Shown here piece by piece: positions 37,183-49,394 of a DNA stretch of 64,000 bases. Positions within the stretch are counted from its first letter, which is position 1. The number at the start of each line of letters is the position of its first letter. A program made the position numbers and the translations under genes. The notes beneath the pieces are model-generated. The model did not search any database, was not told where the DNA came from, and saw only the letters and a list, made by a program, of their open reading frames with translations. Source of the stretch: JACCZX01 sp963807155 (GTDB lineage Bacteria > Pseudomonadota > Gammaproteobacteria > Burkholderiales > Burkholderiaceae_F); NCBI GenBank assembly GCA_963807155.1, contig CAWEAZ010000023.1, positions 62,001-126,000 on the forward strand, written 5' to 3'.

Positions 37183-38361
37183 CTAAATCGAGGCGAGCGC
37201 GCGAGCAAGGTCGCGTTGCAGATCGTCGACGTGTTCCACTCCGACCGATAGTCTTACCAGTGCATCGCCGATCCCGAGTTGCGCGCGCTGCGCCGGCGGA
37301 ATCGTGGCGTGCGTCATGATGGCCGGATGCTCGATCAGACTCTCGACGCCCCCGAGACTTTCGGCGAGTGCAAACACTTCGCAATGTTCGAGGAAGCGTC
37401 GGCTACCCGTCAGATCGGTCGCGAGATCGACCGAGATCATGCCGCCGTAGCCGTGCATTTGTCGGCGCGCAAGCGTGTGATGCGGATGCGACGGCAATCC
37501 TGGGTAGCGAACCTGCTTGACCTTCGGCTGTGCTTCGAGCCACTGTGCCAAAGCCAGCGCGTTCTCGCAGTGCCGCTGCATGCGTAGCGCGAGTGTCTTG
37601 ATTCCGCGCAGTGTCAGAAAACTATCGAACGGGCCGGCGATCGCACCGACCGCATTCTGCAAAAAGCCTACTTGCTCGCGCATCGGAGCGAGCCGCTCGT
37701 CACCCGCAACGATTGCGACTCCGCCGATGATGTCCGAGTGTCCGTTCAGATACTTCGTCGTTGAATGCACAACCACATCGAAGCCGGACTCGAGCGGGCG
37801 CTGCACCCACGGACTCGCGAACGTGTTGTCGGCAACCGCGACGATGTTCCGCGCGCGGCAAAGTTTTGCGATCGCTGCAAGGTCAGCCAACTTCAGCAGC
37901 GGATTGCTGGGCGTTTCGACCCACACCATCTTTGTTTCGGGCCGCAATGCGGCGGTCAACTGATCGAGATTCGACATGTCGACGAACGTGAATGCATGCC
38001 CGGCGCTGCGCTTGCGCACCCGCTCGAACAGTCGAAACGTGCCGCCGTACAAATCGTCGCCGGCCACGACATGCGCGCCGGCGTCCAGAGTTTCGAGCAC
38101 GGTCGCGATCGCCGCCATGCCCGATGCGAACGCATACGCTTGAGCGCCGCTCTCCAGGTCCGCCACGCAACGCTCGAGCGCCCAGCGCGTCGGGTTGTGC
38201 GAGCGGCCGTAGTCGAGTCCCTTGTGCACGCCCGGACTCTGTTGCACGAACGTCGACGTCGCGTAGATCGGCGGCATGATCGCGCCAGTCGACGGATCCG
38301 GCGACTGACCGGCGTGAATCACGCGCGTAGCAAAGTCGAGCTCGTTAGCCTTGGTTTTCAT
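37183..38361 (-). CDS. Cystathionine gamma-lyase / gamma-synthase family PLP enzyme
   Basis: Protein of 392 residues of the Cys/Met metabolism PLP family. Landmarks: RVIHAGQSPDPSTGAIMPPI, YGRSHNPTRWALE, the ALESGAQAYAFASGMAA-type motif, the Asp in VAVADNTFASPWVQRP and the PLP lysine in VVVHSTTKYLNGHSD, then ESLGGVESLIEHPAIMTHA. The start overlaps the stop of the cystathionine beta-synthase gene (ATGA), so the gamma-lyase of reverse transsulfuration is preferred over the gamma-synthase. Confidence 0.9.
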   Translation of the reverse strand: MKTKANELDFATRVIHAGQSPDPSTGAIMPPIYATSTFVQQSPGVHKGLDYGRSHNPTRWALERCVADLESGAQAYAFASGMAAIATVLETLDAGAHVVAGDDLYGGTFRLFERVRKRSAGHAFTFVDMSNLDQLTAALRPETKMVWVETPSNPLLKLADLAAIAKLCRARNIVAVADNTFASPWVQRPLESGFDVVVHSTTKYLNGHSDIIGGVAIVAGDERLAPMREQVGFLQNAVGAIAGPFDSFLTLRGIKTLALRMQRHCENALALAQWLEAQPKVKQVRYPGLPSHPHHTLARRQMHGYGGMISVDLATDLTGSRRFLEHCEVFALAESLGGVESLIEHPAIMTHATIPPAQRAQLGIGDALVRLSVGVEHVDDLQRDLARALASI

Positions 38362-39749
38362 GTCAGTTTCTTGCGCAAGTGATTCAATAGATCGAACCGC
38401 GTAACGAGACCATAGAACTGTTTGTCATCGGCGATGATCGCGACCAGGCCGCGATCCAGTATGGCTCGCAAAGTGTCGAGGCTTGCATCGGGTCGCACGG
38501 TATCAAGCTTTTTCGTCATCGCTCCGCTGACCGGCGAGTGAAAGCGCGCCGCGTCGTCGTGCACCGTCAACAGCAGATCGGACTCATCGATCACGCCCAG
38601 CAGTTGCTTCTTGTCGAGCACCGGCAGCTGCGAGACCTCAGCCAGTCGCATCCGTTGAAACGCGGTCATCAACGTATCACTCGGTCCTACAGCGACGACG
38701 GCACCTTCGTCGAAGCGGCGGGCGATCAGATCGCGCAGGTCGCCCGTCTGCGGCCGCTTCAGCAAGCCCTGATCGATCATCCATTGGTCGTTGTAGACCT
38801 TCGACAGATAGCGCGTGCCGGTGTCGCAGACGAAGCTGACGACTCTCTTCGCTGTTTTCTGTTCACGACAAAATCGAAGAGCAGCCGCCAGCAGTGTTCC
38901 GGTCGATGAGCCGCCCGAAATACCTTCGGCACGCAACAACTCGCGCGCGGTTGCAAAGCTTTCTTCGTCGCTGATCGAGTACGCGTGTTTGACGCCACTT
39001 AGATCCGCGATCGGCGGAATGAAGTCTTCGCCGATACCTTCAACGGCCCACGAGCCGGCTTCGCCAATCTTGCCGCTCTTTACGTACTCGGCGAGGATCG
39101 ATCCAACGGGATCGGCCAGCACGAACTCCACCGCGGGATCAATCCTGCGGAAGTATCGTGTCAGCCCCGTGATTGTTCCGGCGGAGCCCACACCAACGAC
39201 GATCGCGTCAAGCCGGTGTTCGCATTGCTTCCAGATCTCGGGTCCGGTCGTTTGCTCGTGCGCGTCAGGGTTGTCCGGGTTGCCGAACTGATTCGCGAAA
39301 AATGCGCCGGGAATTTCCGCCGCGAGTCGAGCGGCGGCGTCCTGGTAGTACTCGGGATGGCCTTTGCCGACATCCGATCGCGTCAGGTTCACTTCGGCGC
39401 CGAGCGCTTTCAAGTGCAGCACTTTTTCGCTCGACATCTTGTCGGGCACCACGAGCACGACTCGATAGCCCTTTGCGCGTGCGACCAGCGCAAGACCCAG
39501 GCCGGTGTTGCCCGCGGTCGCTTCGACCACGGTGCCGCCCGGCTTCAATTCGCCGCGCCGCTCGGCGCCCTCGATCATCGAGCGGCCAATCCGGTCCTTG
39601 ATCGAACCGCCGGGGTTCTGCGATTCGAGCTTCAGGAACAACGTGCACGGCCCTGTATCGAGCCGCGTCACCTGAATCATCGGCGTGTTGCCAATCAGGT
39701 CGAGCACCGCCGGTGCAGTTTGAGCCGGTTTCGAATCCTTCAGCGCCAT
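38358..39749 (-). CDS. Cystathionine beta-synthase with two CBS domains
   Basis: Protein of 463 residues. The PLP lysine is in KLESQNPGGSIKDRIG, followed by EATAGNTGLGLALVA, the GxGxxGT phosphate loop VVGVGSAGTITGLTRY, and EGISGGSSTGTLLAAAL. The last 120 residues are a CBS-domain pair (VAVGPSDTLMTAFQRMRL and MTKKLDTVRPDASLDTLRA). Fusion to CBS domains marks it as cystathionine beta-synthase and not cysteine synthase. With the next gene it converts homocysteine and serine to cysteine. The ATG at 39749 is used; a start five codons upstream is possible. Confidence 0.92.
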   Translation of the reverse strand: MALKDSKPAQTAPAVLDLIGNTPMIQVTRLDTGPCTLFLKLESQNPGGSIKDRIGRSMIEGAERRGELKPGGTVVEATAGNTGLGLALVARAKGYRVVLVVPDKMSSEKVLHLKALGAEVNLTRSDVGKGHPEYYQDAAARLAAEIPGAFFANQFGNPDNPDAHEQTTGPEIWKQCEHRLDAIVVGVGSAGTITGLTRYFRRIDPAVEFVLADPVGSILAEYVKSGKIGEAGSWAVEGIGEDFIPPIADLSGVKHAYSISDEESFATARELLRAEGISGGSSTGTLLAAALRFCREQKTAKRVVSFVCDTGTRYLSKVYNDQWMIDQGLLKRPQTGDLRDLIARRFDEGAVVAVGPSDTLMTAFQRMRLAEVSQLPVLDKKQLLGVIDESDLLLTVHDDAARFHSPVSGAMTKKLDTVRPDASLDTLRAILDRGLVAIIADDKQFYGLVTRFDLLNHLRKKLT

Positions 39750-39835
39750 CTCGCAATTGTGCACTCGTCATTCACGTGCGCTTCACACGTGTTTCATTTC
39801 ACTCTGCACAATGGCGTCACTTCGGAGACTTGCCT

Positions 39836-42800
39836 ATGCGAATTCGTACGTTGGCCCTTGGCGTCATGCTGTCGTTGGTTGCGGCCGTCGCCGCGCAGGA
39901 CGCAGCGAAAGTCGAGTCGTTCAGTCCGCAGGGGCAGATCAAGGACGTGCGGCAGGTCGTCGCGCGCTTTTCGCAGCCAATGGTGAGCTTCGGCGATCCG
40001 CGCAGCGAAGCGCCGTTTGATATTGAGTGTGCTGGCAAGGGTCGCGGTCGGTGGGCCGACGCGCGCAACTGGCTGTACGACTTCGATCAGGACCTACCGG
40101 CCGGAATCGAATGCAACTTCAAGACGAAGCCGGGACTGAAGACGTTCGCCGGCACCGAAGTCGCAGCGCAAACATTCCGCTTTTCGACCGGCGGGCCGTC
40201 GATCCGCGGCGCATGGCCCGATGAAGGCGAAGAGCGCATCGACGAGGCGCAAGTGTTTTTGCTCGCGCTCGATGCGCATGCAGACCTGGCGAGCGTGCGC
40301 GCGAATGCCTATTGCGCGGTCGACGGCATCGGCGAGCGTTTGCCGTTGAACATCATCGAAGGCAAGGAGCGCGAGCGAATCTTGGCGGAACAGAAAAATC
40401 GCGCGCGCGTTTTGTTCGACGTCATCTTCAAGCGCGGCAATCGTGGTGTGGCCTCGGTCAAAGACGTTCGCCTGGTCGATGCGCCGATTCTCGTTGCGAG
40501 CTGCGGGCGGCCGCTGCCGGCAGGCGCGAACGTGCGGCTCGTCTGGGGCGCGGGCATCAAGACCGCGAATGGCATTGCGACCACCGAAGTGCAAACGCTT
40601 CCGTATCAAGTGCGTCCGCAGTTTTCCGCGCGTTTCACGTGTCAGCGTGTCAACGCGAATGCCGGGTGCATTCCTGTGTTGCCGGTGCAGCTCGAATTCA
40701 CCGCGCCGGTCGCGCGTGGCATCGCATCGAAGATCGAAGTGCGTGCAGCCGACGGGCAGGTGCATCGCCCGACGATCGATCCCAACGTCGCCACCGTCGA
40801 TGCCGTCGAGTTCAAGGGTCCGTTCGCGGAACGCAGCGAAGCGACCGTCGTGCTGCCGGTCGATTTGAAAGACGATGCGGGCCGTACGCTTGCCAACGCC
40901 GCGGCGTTTCCGATGAAGGTACGCATCGACGACGATCCGCCGCTGGTCAAGTTTCCGTCGCGCTTCGGCATTCTCGAAGTCAACGCGCAGCCGGCATTGC
41001 CGGTGACGGTGCGCAATGTCGAACCGATGCTCGATGCCTACGCGCTCGATGTCGCCAAAGCACCGAAAGACGGCAGCCAAGGGCCGCATCAAGCGCATTG
41101 ACACCGATGACGACGCCGCGCTTGCCCAGTGGATGCGTCGAATACTGCGTGAGCCATCGGAAGACATCCGTCGCAGGAACGGCGAATACCTGAAGCCCGG
41201 CTCGGTGCCGATGCTGTCGGACGCCGAACGCGCAGCGGCGCAGCCAATCGACATTCCGCGCGCGGAACCGAAGATGGCGATGCAGGTGATCGGCATTCCG
41301 CTGCCGCAGCCCGGGCTGTACGCAGTCGAGATTGCAAGCGCGCGTCTCGGGCAGGCGCTGCATGCTGAAGACAAGCCGTACTACGTCTCCGGCGGCGCGC
41401 TGGTTACCAATCTGGCGGTGCATTTCAAGCACGGGCGCGAATCGTCGCTTGCATGGGTGACTCGGCTCGACGACGGCAAGCCCGTCGGTGGCGCGCAGGT
41501 CAGAGTGACCGACTGCCTCGGCAAGCGATGGTGGGACGGGGCGACCGATGCAAATGGCATCGCGCGGATTGAGCGCGAGCTGCCGCGGCAAAACCGTTGG
41601 CAGGATTGTCCGCACGCACCGAATGCGTACCTGGTCAGCGCGCGCATCGACGGTGACATGTCGTTGATGCTCTCCAGTTGGAACGAAGGCATCCGGCCGT
41701 GGCAATTCAACCTCGGCGGAGGGTCGAGTGCAGAGCCGGTAATCGCACACACAGTGTTTGATCGCGCGTTGTTCCGCGCCGGCGAAACCGTATCGATGAA
41801 ACATGTGATCCGTCGAAGAGTTGGGACGGGATTTGCCGCGGTCGAGACGCGCAACCTGCCGCGCCAGTTGCAGCTGATTCATTCGGGCAGCGGGCAGCGC
41901 TTCGGCTTGCCGGTGACGTGGAACAACGGCACTGCACTGAACACATGGAATATTCCCAAGGACGCAAAGCTCGGTGAATACACGGTGCTGTTCATGGATT
42001 CCGAGCGCGGGCGCAGATTGCAAGGCGGATCATTCCGCGTTGAACAGTTTCGCGTGCCGCTGATGAAGGCGGTTCTTAAACCGCCATCGAAGTCAGTCGT
42101 CAATGCAAGCCAAGTCACGATCGATGCGCAGTTGAGTTATCTGTCAGGCGGGCCCGCCGCCGGGGCGCCGGTCAAGTTTCGAAGCCGCATCGTGCCGAGC
42201 TCGCAATCATTCCCGGACTACGACGAGTTCAGCTTCGGCGGCGCGGTGCCGAAAGTTGGCATCGAAGCCGAAGCGCCGTATGACGAGTCCGCGCAGGATG
42301 AGCCGGAAGCCACCGGCGGCGCGGCGCGCGTGCAGGACGTCTCGCTCGACGCGAACGGTGGTGCGCGCGTCGTCTTCGACAAGCTGTCGTCTGCGGACAA
42401 GAAGGAGCAGCAAACGCGTGCGCTCGAAGTCGAAATGGAATACGCCGATCCGAACGGCCAGATTCTCACTGCGTTTACGCAAACGCTGCTGACACCGTCT
42501 GCGCTGGTGGTCGGCCTGGCGCCAGACGGCAGTTTTTTCAAGCGCGATTCGTTGCGCTTCAAAGCTGTCGTTCTCGACAGCGCCGGCAAACCGCAAGCCG
42601 GCAAGGATGTCAGCGTCGATGCATACAGCCGCACGCGCTTTCGCGTATCGCAAGCGATTGCTCGGCGGCTTCTACGCCTACGAGCAGACGGTCGAGGTCA
42701 AGCGATTGAAGCAGGTATGCCGCGGCACCAGCGACGCCCGCGGCCTCGTTTTGTGTTCGGGCTCGGCACCGGCGAGCGGCGATTTGATTCTGGTTGCACG

Positions 42801-45697
42801 CACCGATGACGCGCAAGGCAACGCGGCGATCGCGACACGCGATGTGTACGTCGCTGGCAGCGATGACAGCTGGTTCGAGGCGGGCCAAAGCGATCGCATC
42901 GATTTGATCGCTGACAAGCGTTCGTACGAACCCGGCGAAACCGCGCGCTACGAAGTGCGCATGCCCTACCGCACTGCGACCGCGCTGATCACTGTTGAGC
43001 GTGAAGGCGTGCTCGAGTCACGTGTGGTGACGATCGATTCGAAATCACCCTACATCGAAGTGCCGATGCTCGGCCACTACGGCCCGAATGCGTACGTCTC
43101 CGCGCTGGTCGTGCGTGGCCGAGTCGAGCCCGAAATGCCGGGCCGCTTCGCGTGGCTGCGGCGAATGATCTATCGCGCGGCGAAGTTCGTCGGGCTGGTG
43201 GACGAAGTGCCGGTCGAACGCGACACCCGGCCCACTGCCTTGGTCGATTTAACCAAGCCGTCGTACCGGCTCGGCATGGCGCAGGTCAAGGTCGGCTGGA
43301 AGGCGTACGAGCTGCGCGTCAAGGTCGAGCCTGAGAAGCCGGTTTACAAAGTGCGCGACCGTGCGGCGGTGATCGTCACGGTGACCGATCCGAACGGCCA
43401 GCCGATGGCGAATGCCGAGCTTGCAGTCGCCGCCGTTGATGAAGGACTGCTCGCTCTCGCTTCGAACCGGTCGTGGGATCTGCTCGGCGCGATGATGCAG
43501 CGGCGGCCGATCGAAGTCGAAACGTCGACCGCGCAATCGCAGGTGATCGGTAAGCGCCACTTCGGCAAGAAGGCAGTGGCGGCCGGCGGCGGTGGCGGCG
43601 GAGAAAACGCGCGCGAGTTGTTCGATACGTTGCTGATGTGGAATCCGCGCGTCACGCTTGATGAGAATGGTCGCGCGCGAATCGAAGTGCCGCTGAACGA
43701 TTCGCTGACGTCGTTTCGTATCGAGGCAATTGCGAACACGACCAGCGGTGAATCGCGGTTCGGTTCGGGCGGCGCAGCGATTCGCACGACACAGGACGTG
43801 ATGCTGTTCGCCGGGCTGCCGCCGTTCGTGCGCGAAGGTGATCGCTTCGACGCGCAGGTGACGGTACGCAACGGTGCCGATCGTCCGCTCGAGCTTGCAA
43901 TCAACGCCACGATGGAAGGCGACGGCGCATCAGCCACCAAGTTGCCGCCGAGCCATGGTCTCCCTCGCAGCGGGTGGTGCGCAAACGATCTCGTTGCCTG
44001 CGCAAGTTCCGTTCGGCGTCAAGCAATTGCAGTGGCAGATCACCGCGCGTGAAACGAACGCAGCGGGATCCGACACGATCAAGATCTCGCAAGCGGTCGG
44101 CGTTGCGGTTCCGGTGCGCGTCTATCAACAGACGCTGCTGCAGCTCGAACCGACCAAGGCCACAAGTTTTCCGGTCGAACTGCCGAAAGGTGCGATCGCC
44201 GGCCGCGGTGGCGTCGAGGTCAAGCTCGCACGCTCGCTCGGCGGCAGCGCCGACACGATCAAGCAGTGGATGGCCGCTTACCCATTCACATGCCTCGAAC
44301 AACGCGCGTCGGTCGCCGTTGCGCTCGAAGACCCGATGCGCTGGCAGCGCGTGATGGACAGCCTGCCCGCGCTGCTCGATCGCGACGGCCTGGCGAAGTT
44401 TTTTCCGAGTCCGTGGAATGACGGCGACGACACGCTGACGTCCTACTTACTGACGATTGCGCAAGAGGCGGGATACGAAATTCCGGAAGCCGCGCGCGAG
44501 CGCATGTTGCGCGGTCTGACGGACTTCGTTGCCGGCAAAGTCGTGCGCTACACCGCGTTGCCGACGGCGGACCTCGCAATTCGCAAGGTCGCAGCGATCG
44601 ACGCGCTTGCTCGCTACGGCAAAGCCGAGCCGCGCATGCTCGAATCGATCGAAATCGCGCCGAACCTGTGGCCAACGTCGGCGGTGCTCGACTGGATGTC
44701 GCTGCTGAAGAAGCTGCAGACCATTCCGAAGCGCAACGAGCGCCTGGCAGAAGCGCAACAGATCCTCCGCTCGCGGATGACGTTCTCCGGAACGACTCTG
44801 GTGTTCTCGACTGAGAAGTCGGACTACCTGTGGTGGCTGATGGTCTCGCCCGATCGCAACGCGGTGCGCGCGCTGGCTCTGCTGAGCGACGATGCCACGT
44901 TCAAGGACGAGATGCCGCGGATGGCGCGCGGTGCGCTGTCGCGGCAGCAGGCAGGCAAGTGGAATACGACGCTGGCCAACGCGTGGGGCGTGCTCGCTCT
45001 GCGGCGATTTCAGTCGCGCTTCGAAGGCGAAGCAGTCACCGGTCGCAGCATCGTCAGCGTCGGCAGCGATCCACACACGCTCGACTGGAAATCGGCGCAA
45101 TCGCGCGCAACAAACGATCCAACGAAAGGCACGCCGATCGGTGCCGGTGTCGATACGCAATTCGCGTGGCCGGCAAGTGTCGAACCGCTGTCAATCGTGC
45201 ACGAAGGCTCGGGGCGACCCTGGGCGTTCGTGACGTCGCGCGCAGCGTTGCCGCTCGACAAGCCGCTGTTCGCTGGCTATCAAATCAAGCGCAGCGTCAC
45301 GCCGATCGAGCAGAAGACCGCCAACGTGTGGGCGCGCGGTGACGTGTATCGCGTCACGCTCGAGGTCGAGGCGCAGGCCGACATGACCTGGGTCGTGATC
45401 AGCGATCCGATTCCGGCTGGCGCCGCGGTGCTCGGCAGCGGCCTCGGCGGTGACTCGCGGCAGCTCGCCTCCAATGAGCGCCGCGACGGCATGGCATGGC
45501 CAGCCTACGAAGAGCGCGCGTTCGAAGGCTTCCGTGCGTACTACCGCTATGTGCCGAAAGGCAAGCTGAAGGTCGAATACACCGTGCGATTGAATAACGC
45601 CGGTGCGTTCTCGATGCCGCCGACCCGGGTCGAAGCGATGTACGCGCCCGAATCGTTCGCCGAGCTGCCAGTGGCCTCGATCGAGGTGCGGCCATGA
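39836..45697 (+). CDS. Bacterial alpha-2-macroglobulin (thioester type), three frameshifts
   Basis: About 1950 residues, the usual length for the ECAM/YfhM type. The ATG at 39836 follows GGAG and gives a signal peptide (TLALGVMLSLVAAVAAQ). It contains MG domains, an MG2-type region (KPYYVSGGALVTNLAVHFKHG), the bait-like segment around AVDEGLLALASNRSWDLLGA followed by a Gly-rich loop, and the alpha-2-macroglobulin domain LFDTLLMWNPRVTLDENGRA. The thioester motif CLEQ is at 44291-44302. Frame changes lie near 41070, 42640 and 43950 and conserved sequence continues across each. It is a periplasmic protease trap paired with PBP1C, whose start overlaps this stop. Confidence 0.9.
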
Positions 45698-47857
45698 TGC
45701 GCAAGCTAATCGCTGCAATCGGTACCGCTACTGTTGTCGGCGTTGCTGTCACTAGCGCTGATCGCGGCGCTGACACCGACGCCGAGCTTTGACGAGCTTC
45801 GCGCCAGCACGCTCGGCTCCGAATCGACGCTGCTGTCGCGCGACGGTGAGCCGCTGCAGCGCCTGCGCGTCGACATGACGCGCCGTCAACTCGAATGGAC
45901 CGCGCTCGACTCGATGTCGCCGTCGCTGGTACGCGCGGTCGTGGCCGCAGAAGATCACCGCTTCTGGTGGCACTTCGGCTTCGATCCGGCAAGCGGCTTC
46001 TCTGCCTTGATGGATCAGTTTGGCAATGGACGTGGGCGCGGCGCAAGCACGATCACGATGCAGCTCGCCGGCCTGATGATTGAAGGCGATCGATTCGGCC
46101 GCCGCTCGTTCGAAGAAAAGCTCGTGCAGTTTCGCTACGCGATTGCGCTTGAGCATCGCTGGTCAAAGCAGCAAATCATCGAGGCGTATCTGAATCTGGT
46201 GCCATTGCGCGGTGAGCTGGTGGGCATTCGCGCTGCGTCGCTTGGCCTTTTCGGTCACGCACCCGACGCGCTTGACGAAGCCGAAAGCGCGGTCGTCGCG
46301 GCGCTGGTGCGCAGTCCGTCGGCGTCGCGCTCCATCGTCGCCCGTCGCGCATGCTCGGTGATGAAGAAACTGGATAGAGCCGAAGAATGTCCGCGTGCTG
46401 AGATGGCGGCGTCCACGTTGCCGTCATTTCCGATGGCAATGAGCGGACTCGATGAAGCGCCTCATCTTGCGCGGCGATTGTTGACGCGCGCCGGCACGTC
46501 GGTGCGATCGACGCTCGACGCTCCTCTGCAGCGCTTTGCCGCCGAGACGTTGCGCAATCGACTGGCATCACTGGCCGACAGAAACGTCGAAGACGGAGCG
46601 GTGATCGTGCTCGACAACGCCAGCGGTGATGTGCTCGCCTACGTCGGCTCGAGCGGAGATTTGTCGGGCGCGGCCGCGGTCGACGGCGCCGCTGCGCTTA
46701 GACAGCCCGGCTCGACGCTGAAGCCTTTCTTGTATGGAGTAGCAATCGAACAGCGCTGGCTGACCGCCGCATCGCTGCTTGACGACGCGCCGCTCGCATT
46801 GACCACGCCGAGCGGGTTATATGTTCCGCAAAACTATGAGCGCGATTTCAAAGGCGCCGTGTCGGTGCGCTCAGCACTTGCTGCATCTCTGAATGTTCCG
46901 GCGGTGCGAACGCTGCAGCTTGTCGGAGTTGAGCGTTTTCGGCAAACGCTGCAATCGTTCGGCATGTCGAGCGTCAAGCACGACGGCGAGTATTACGGCT
47001 ACGGGCTCGCGCTCGGCGGCGGCGAGACCAGCTTGCTCGCGCTGACCAATGCGTACCGCGCATTCGCCAATGGCGGAGTGTGGTCGCCCGCGCATTTGCA
47101 GATTGAACGAAGCGTCGGCGATGGCGGCGAAGCGGTGCGGGTGCTCTCCGCCGAAGCGAGCTTCATCGTGTCCGACATTCTGGCCGACTCTGCCGCGCGC
47201 GCATCGACGTTCGGACTTGCGAGTCCGTTATCAACGCGTTCTTGGGCGGCAGTGAAAACCGGCACCAGCAAAGGCATGCGCGATAACTGGGCAATCGGCT
47301 ACACCGACCGATACACCGTCGGTGTGTGGGTCGGCAATTTTTCGGGAGCGCCGATGTGGGACGTGTCGGGTGTCACCGGCGCTGCGCCGATCTGGCGCGA
47401 GATCGTCGATCACTTGCATGCGCGCCAGCCGAGCCGCGCACCGAGTGCGCCTGCCGGTGTCGTACAGCGCGAAGTCGTCTTCGCGCCGGCAGTCGAACCG
47501 TCGCGCCGCGAGTGGTTTATCGCGGGAACAGAGTCAAGCGCGAATCGACCAAACGTCACAACGATCAGTATGCCGACGGCAGAAGCAGCGCCGCGCATCG
47601 TTGCGCCCGCCGACGGTACTGTGATCGCACCCGACCCCGATATTCCGGCGTCGCGCCAATCGATGTTGGTGCGCGTCGATGCGCCGCAAGCAACGCGCGT
47701 ATGCCTGAAGCTCGGTGCTCGATCGCTCGCGCCGTGCGGTGTGCGCGAGGCGATGGTCAAGCTTCCGCCGCCGGGCCGTCATCAAATCCGACTGGAAACC
47801 GTTGACGGCGCGCTGCTGGCGCAGGCATCGGTTGAAGTGCGCGGCGTGCCACGCTAA
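45694..47857 (+). CDS. pbpC: Penicillin-binding protein 1C (glycosyltransferase/transpeptidase), one frameshift near the start
   Basis: About 720 residues. The ATG at 45694 overlaps the A2M stop; a one-base shift near 45732 joins MMRKLIAAIGTATV to the rest of the membrane anchor (LSALLSLALIAAL). The glycosyltransferase domain has VVAAEDHRFWWHFGFDP, GASTITMQLAGLM and IEAYLNLVPLRGELVGI. The transpeptidase has STLK in RQPGSTLKPFLYGV and KTGTSKGMRDNWAIG. A C-terminal BiPBP_C domain follows (PRIVAPADGTVIAPDPDIP). The protein builds peptidoglycan, and its pairing with A2M is thought to protect the cell when the wall or outer membrane is breached. Confidence 0.92.
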
Positions 47858-47918
47858 GTACTTCGTAGCTCGGCAACAATCGCCGAACCACTGCGCTATC
47901 GTGGTGCCCCGGTGCGCC

Positions 47919-49322
47919 ATGATCAGTCCCTCCAACGATCTCATCTCTCTGCGCAACTCGCTTGCGCGTCGCGTGGCCTATCGCACCGAAAGCCAGAACC
48001 CCGAGCGCGCCACAGAACTCCGGCGTTACCTGACTGACGAGATCGGACCGTCGCTCGCGGAGCTTGGCTTCACATGGAACTTGTGGGACAACCCGGTCGC
48101 TGGCGCGCCGCCGATGCTGTTTGCCGAGCGCATCGAAGATCGCTTGGCGACCACGATGCTGACGTATGGTCACGGCGACGTTGTGCTTGGCTACGACGCA
48201 CAGTGGACTAAGGCTGGCTCGCCCTGGGTGCTCGAGGAACGAGGCAATCGCTGGTACGGCCGCGGCACAGCGGACAACAAGGGGCAGCACTCAATCATCA
48301 TCGCGGCGCTCGCCAAGGTACTTGCCACGCGCGGAGCGCTCGGCTTTAACGTCAAGTGCCTGATAGAGATGGGCGAGGAGGTCGGCTCGCCGGGCCTGCG
48401 CATGATCTGCGAGTCACACAAGAGTGAGCTTGCGGCCGATGTTTTCATCGCGAGCGATGGACCACGCCTGCGCACCGACACACCGACGCTATTCCTGGGT
48501 TCGCGCGGCGCGTTTAACTTCACTCTCGACGTTCAGTTGCGCACCGGTGCTCATCACTCAGGCAACTGGGGTGGCCTGCTGGCCAATCCCGGCACGATCC
48601 TCGCGCATGCGATTGCGTCGATGGTCGATGCGCGCGGCGCGATCACCGTCGAAGGGTTGCGGCCGCCACCGATGCCCGCAACGGTGAAACAGGCACTCGC
48701 GAAGATTGAACCCGGTGAACCCGATGGGCCGGCAATTGACATCGACTGGGGCGAGCCCGGACTGTCACCGGCCGAGCGCGTCTTTGGCTGGAACACGCTC
48801 GAGGTGTTGGCCTTCAAGACCGGTAATCCCGAGCATCCGGTCAACGCGATTCCGGCGGGTGCGCGTGCGCACATGCAGGTGCGCTTTGTCGCCGGATGCG
48901 ATCACACGACATTTATTCCGGCGATCCGCGCGCACCTCGATAAGTGCGGCTTCACCCAGGTCAAAGTCGCCGCTGACCGCAGCGAAACGATGGCCGCCAC
49001 GCGGCTCGACCCCGACAATCCCTGGGTACGCTGGGCTGCCGAAAGCATCGAGGCATCGACCGGCCGCGTGCCGGCAATCCTGCCCAATCTCGGCGGTTCA
49101 TTGCCGAACGATTGCTTTGCCGAAGTGCTCGGCTTGCCCACGCTGTGGGTGCCACATTCCTATCCAGCGTGTTCGCAGCACGCACCCGATGAGCATCTGC
49201 TCAGCAACGTTGCAGAAGAAGGATTGCGAATCATGGCAGGCTTGTTCGACGCGCTGCCTCGATTTGTCAACGCTGTCGGGCTCACAGAAAAATCTAGGAA
49301 ACCGAATCCAAAAGCCGCTTAA
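47919..49322 (+). CDS. M20 family metallopeptidase
   Basis: Protein of 467 residues. The first metal ligand is in LTYGHGDVVLGYDAQW, the bridging Asp in YGRGTADNKGQHSIII, and the catalytic Glu pair in KCLIEMGEEVGSPGL. The later ligands are in FIASDGPRL and PHSYPACSQHAPDEHL. The dimerisation domain lies between residues of about 200 and 330 (GAHHSGNWGGLLANPG). Substrates of this group are amidated or acylated amino acids or dipeptides. No frameshift is seen. It is on the same strand as pbpC, 61 bases away, but not clearly part of that operon. Confidence 0.88.
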   Translation: MISPSNDLISLRNSLARRVAYRTESQNPERATELRRYLTDEIGPSLAELGFTWNLWDNPVAGAPPMLFAERIEDRLATTMLTYGHGDVVLGYDAQWTKAGSPWVLEERGNRWYGRGTADNKGQHSIIIAALAKVLATRGALGFNVKCLIEMGEEVGSPGLRMICESHKSELAADVFIASDGPRLRTDTPTLFLGSRGAFNFTLDVQLRTGAHHSGNWGGLLANPGTILAHAIASMVDARGAITVEGLRPPPMPATVKQALAKIEPGEPDGPAIDIDWGEPGLSPAERVFGWNTLEVLAFKTGNPEHPVNAIPAGARAHMQVRFVAGCDHTTFIPAIRAHLDKCGFTQVKVAADRSETMAATRLDPDNPWVRWAAESIEASTGRVPAILPNLGGSLPNDCFAEVLGLPTLWVPHSYPACSQHAPDEHLLSNVAEEGLRIMAGLFDALPRFVNAVGLTEKSRKPNPKAA

Positions 49323-49394
49323 AGGCGTATCGCTGCTGTAAGTTCGCGCTTCTTGTGACGACAACGTACGTCCGCCCATTAGATAAGTCTCTCC

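Noticed and set aside
40094..42023. Long open frames on the minus strand (426 and 347 residues)
   Set aside because: Antisense to the A2M gene, of low-complexity composition and with no ribosome-binding sites; the plus strand has clear A2M domains.
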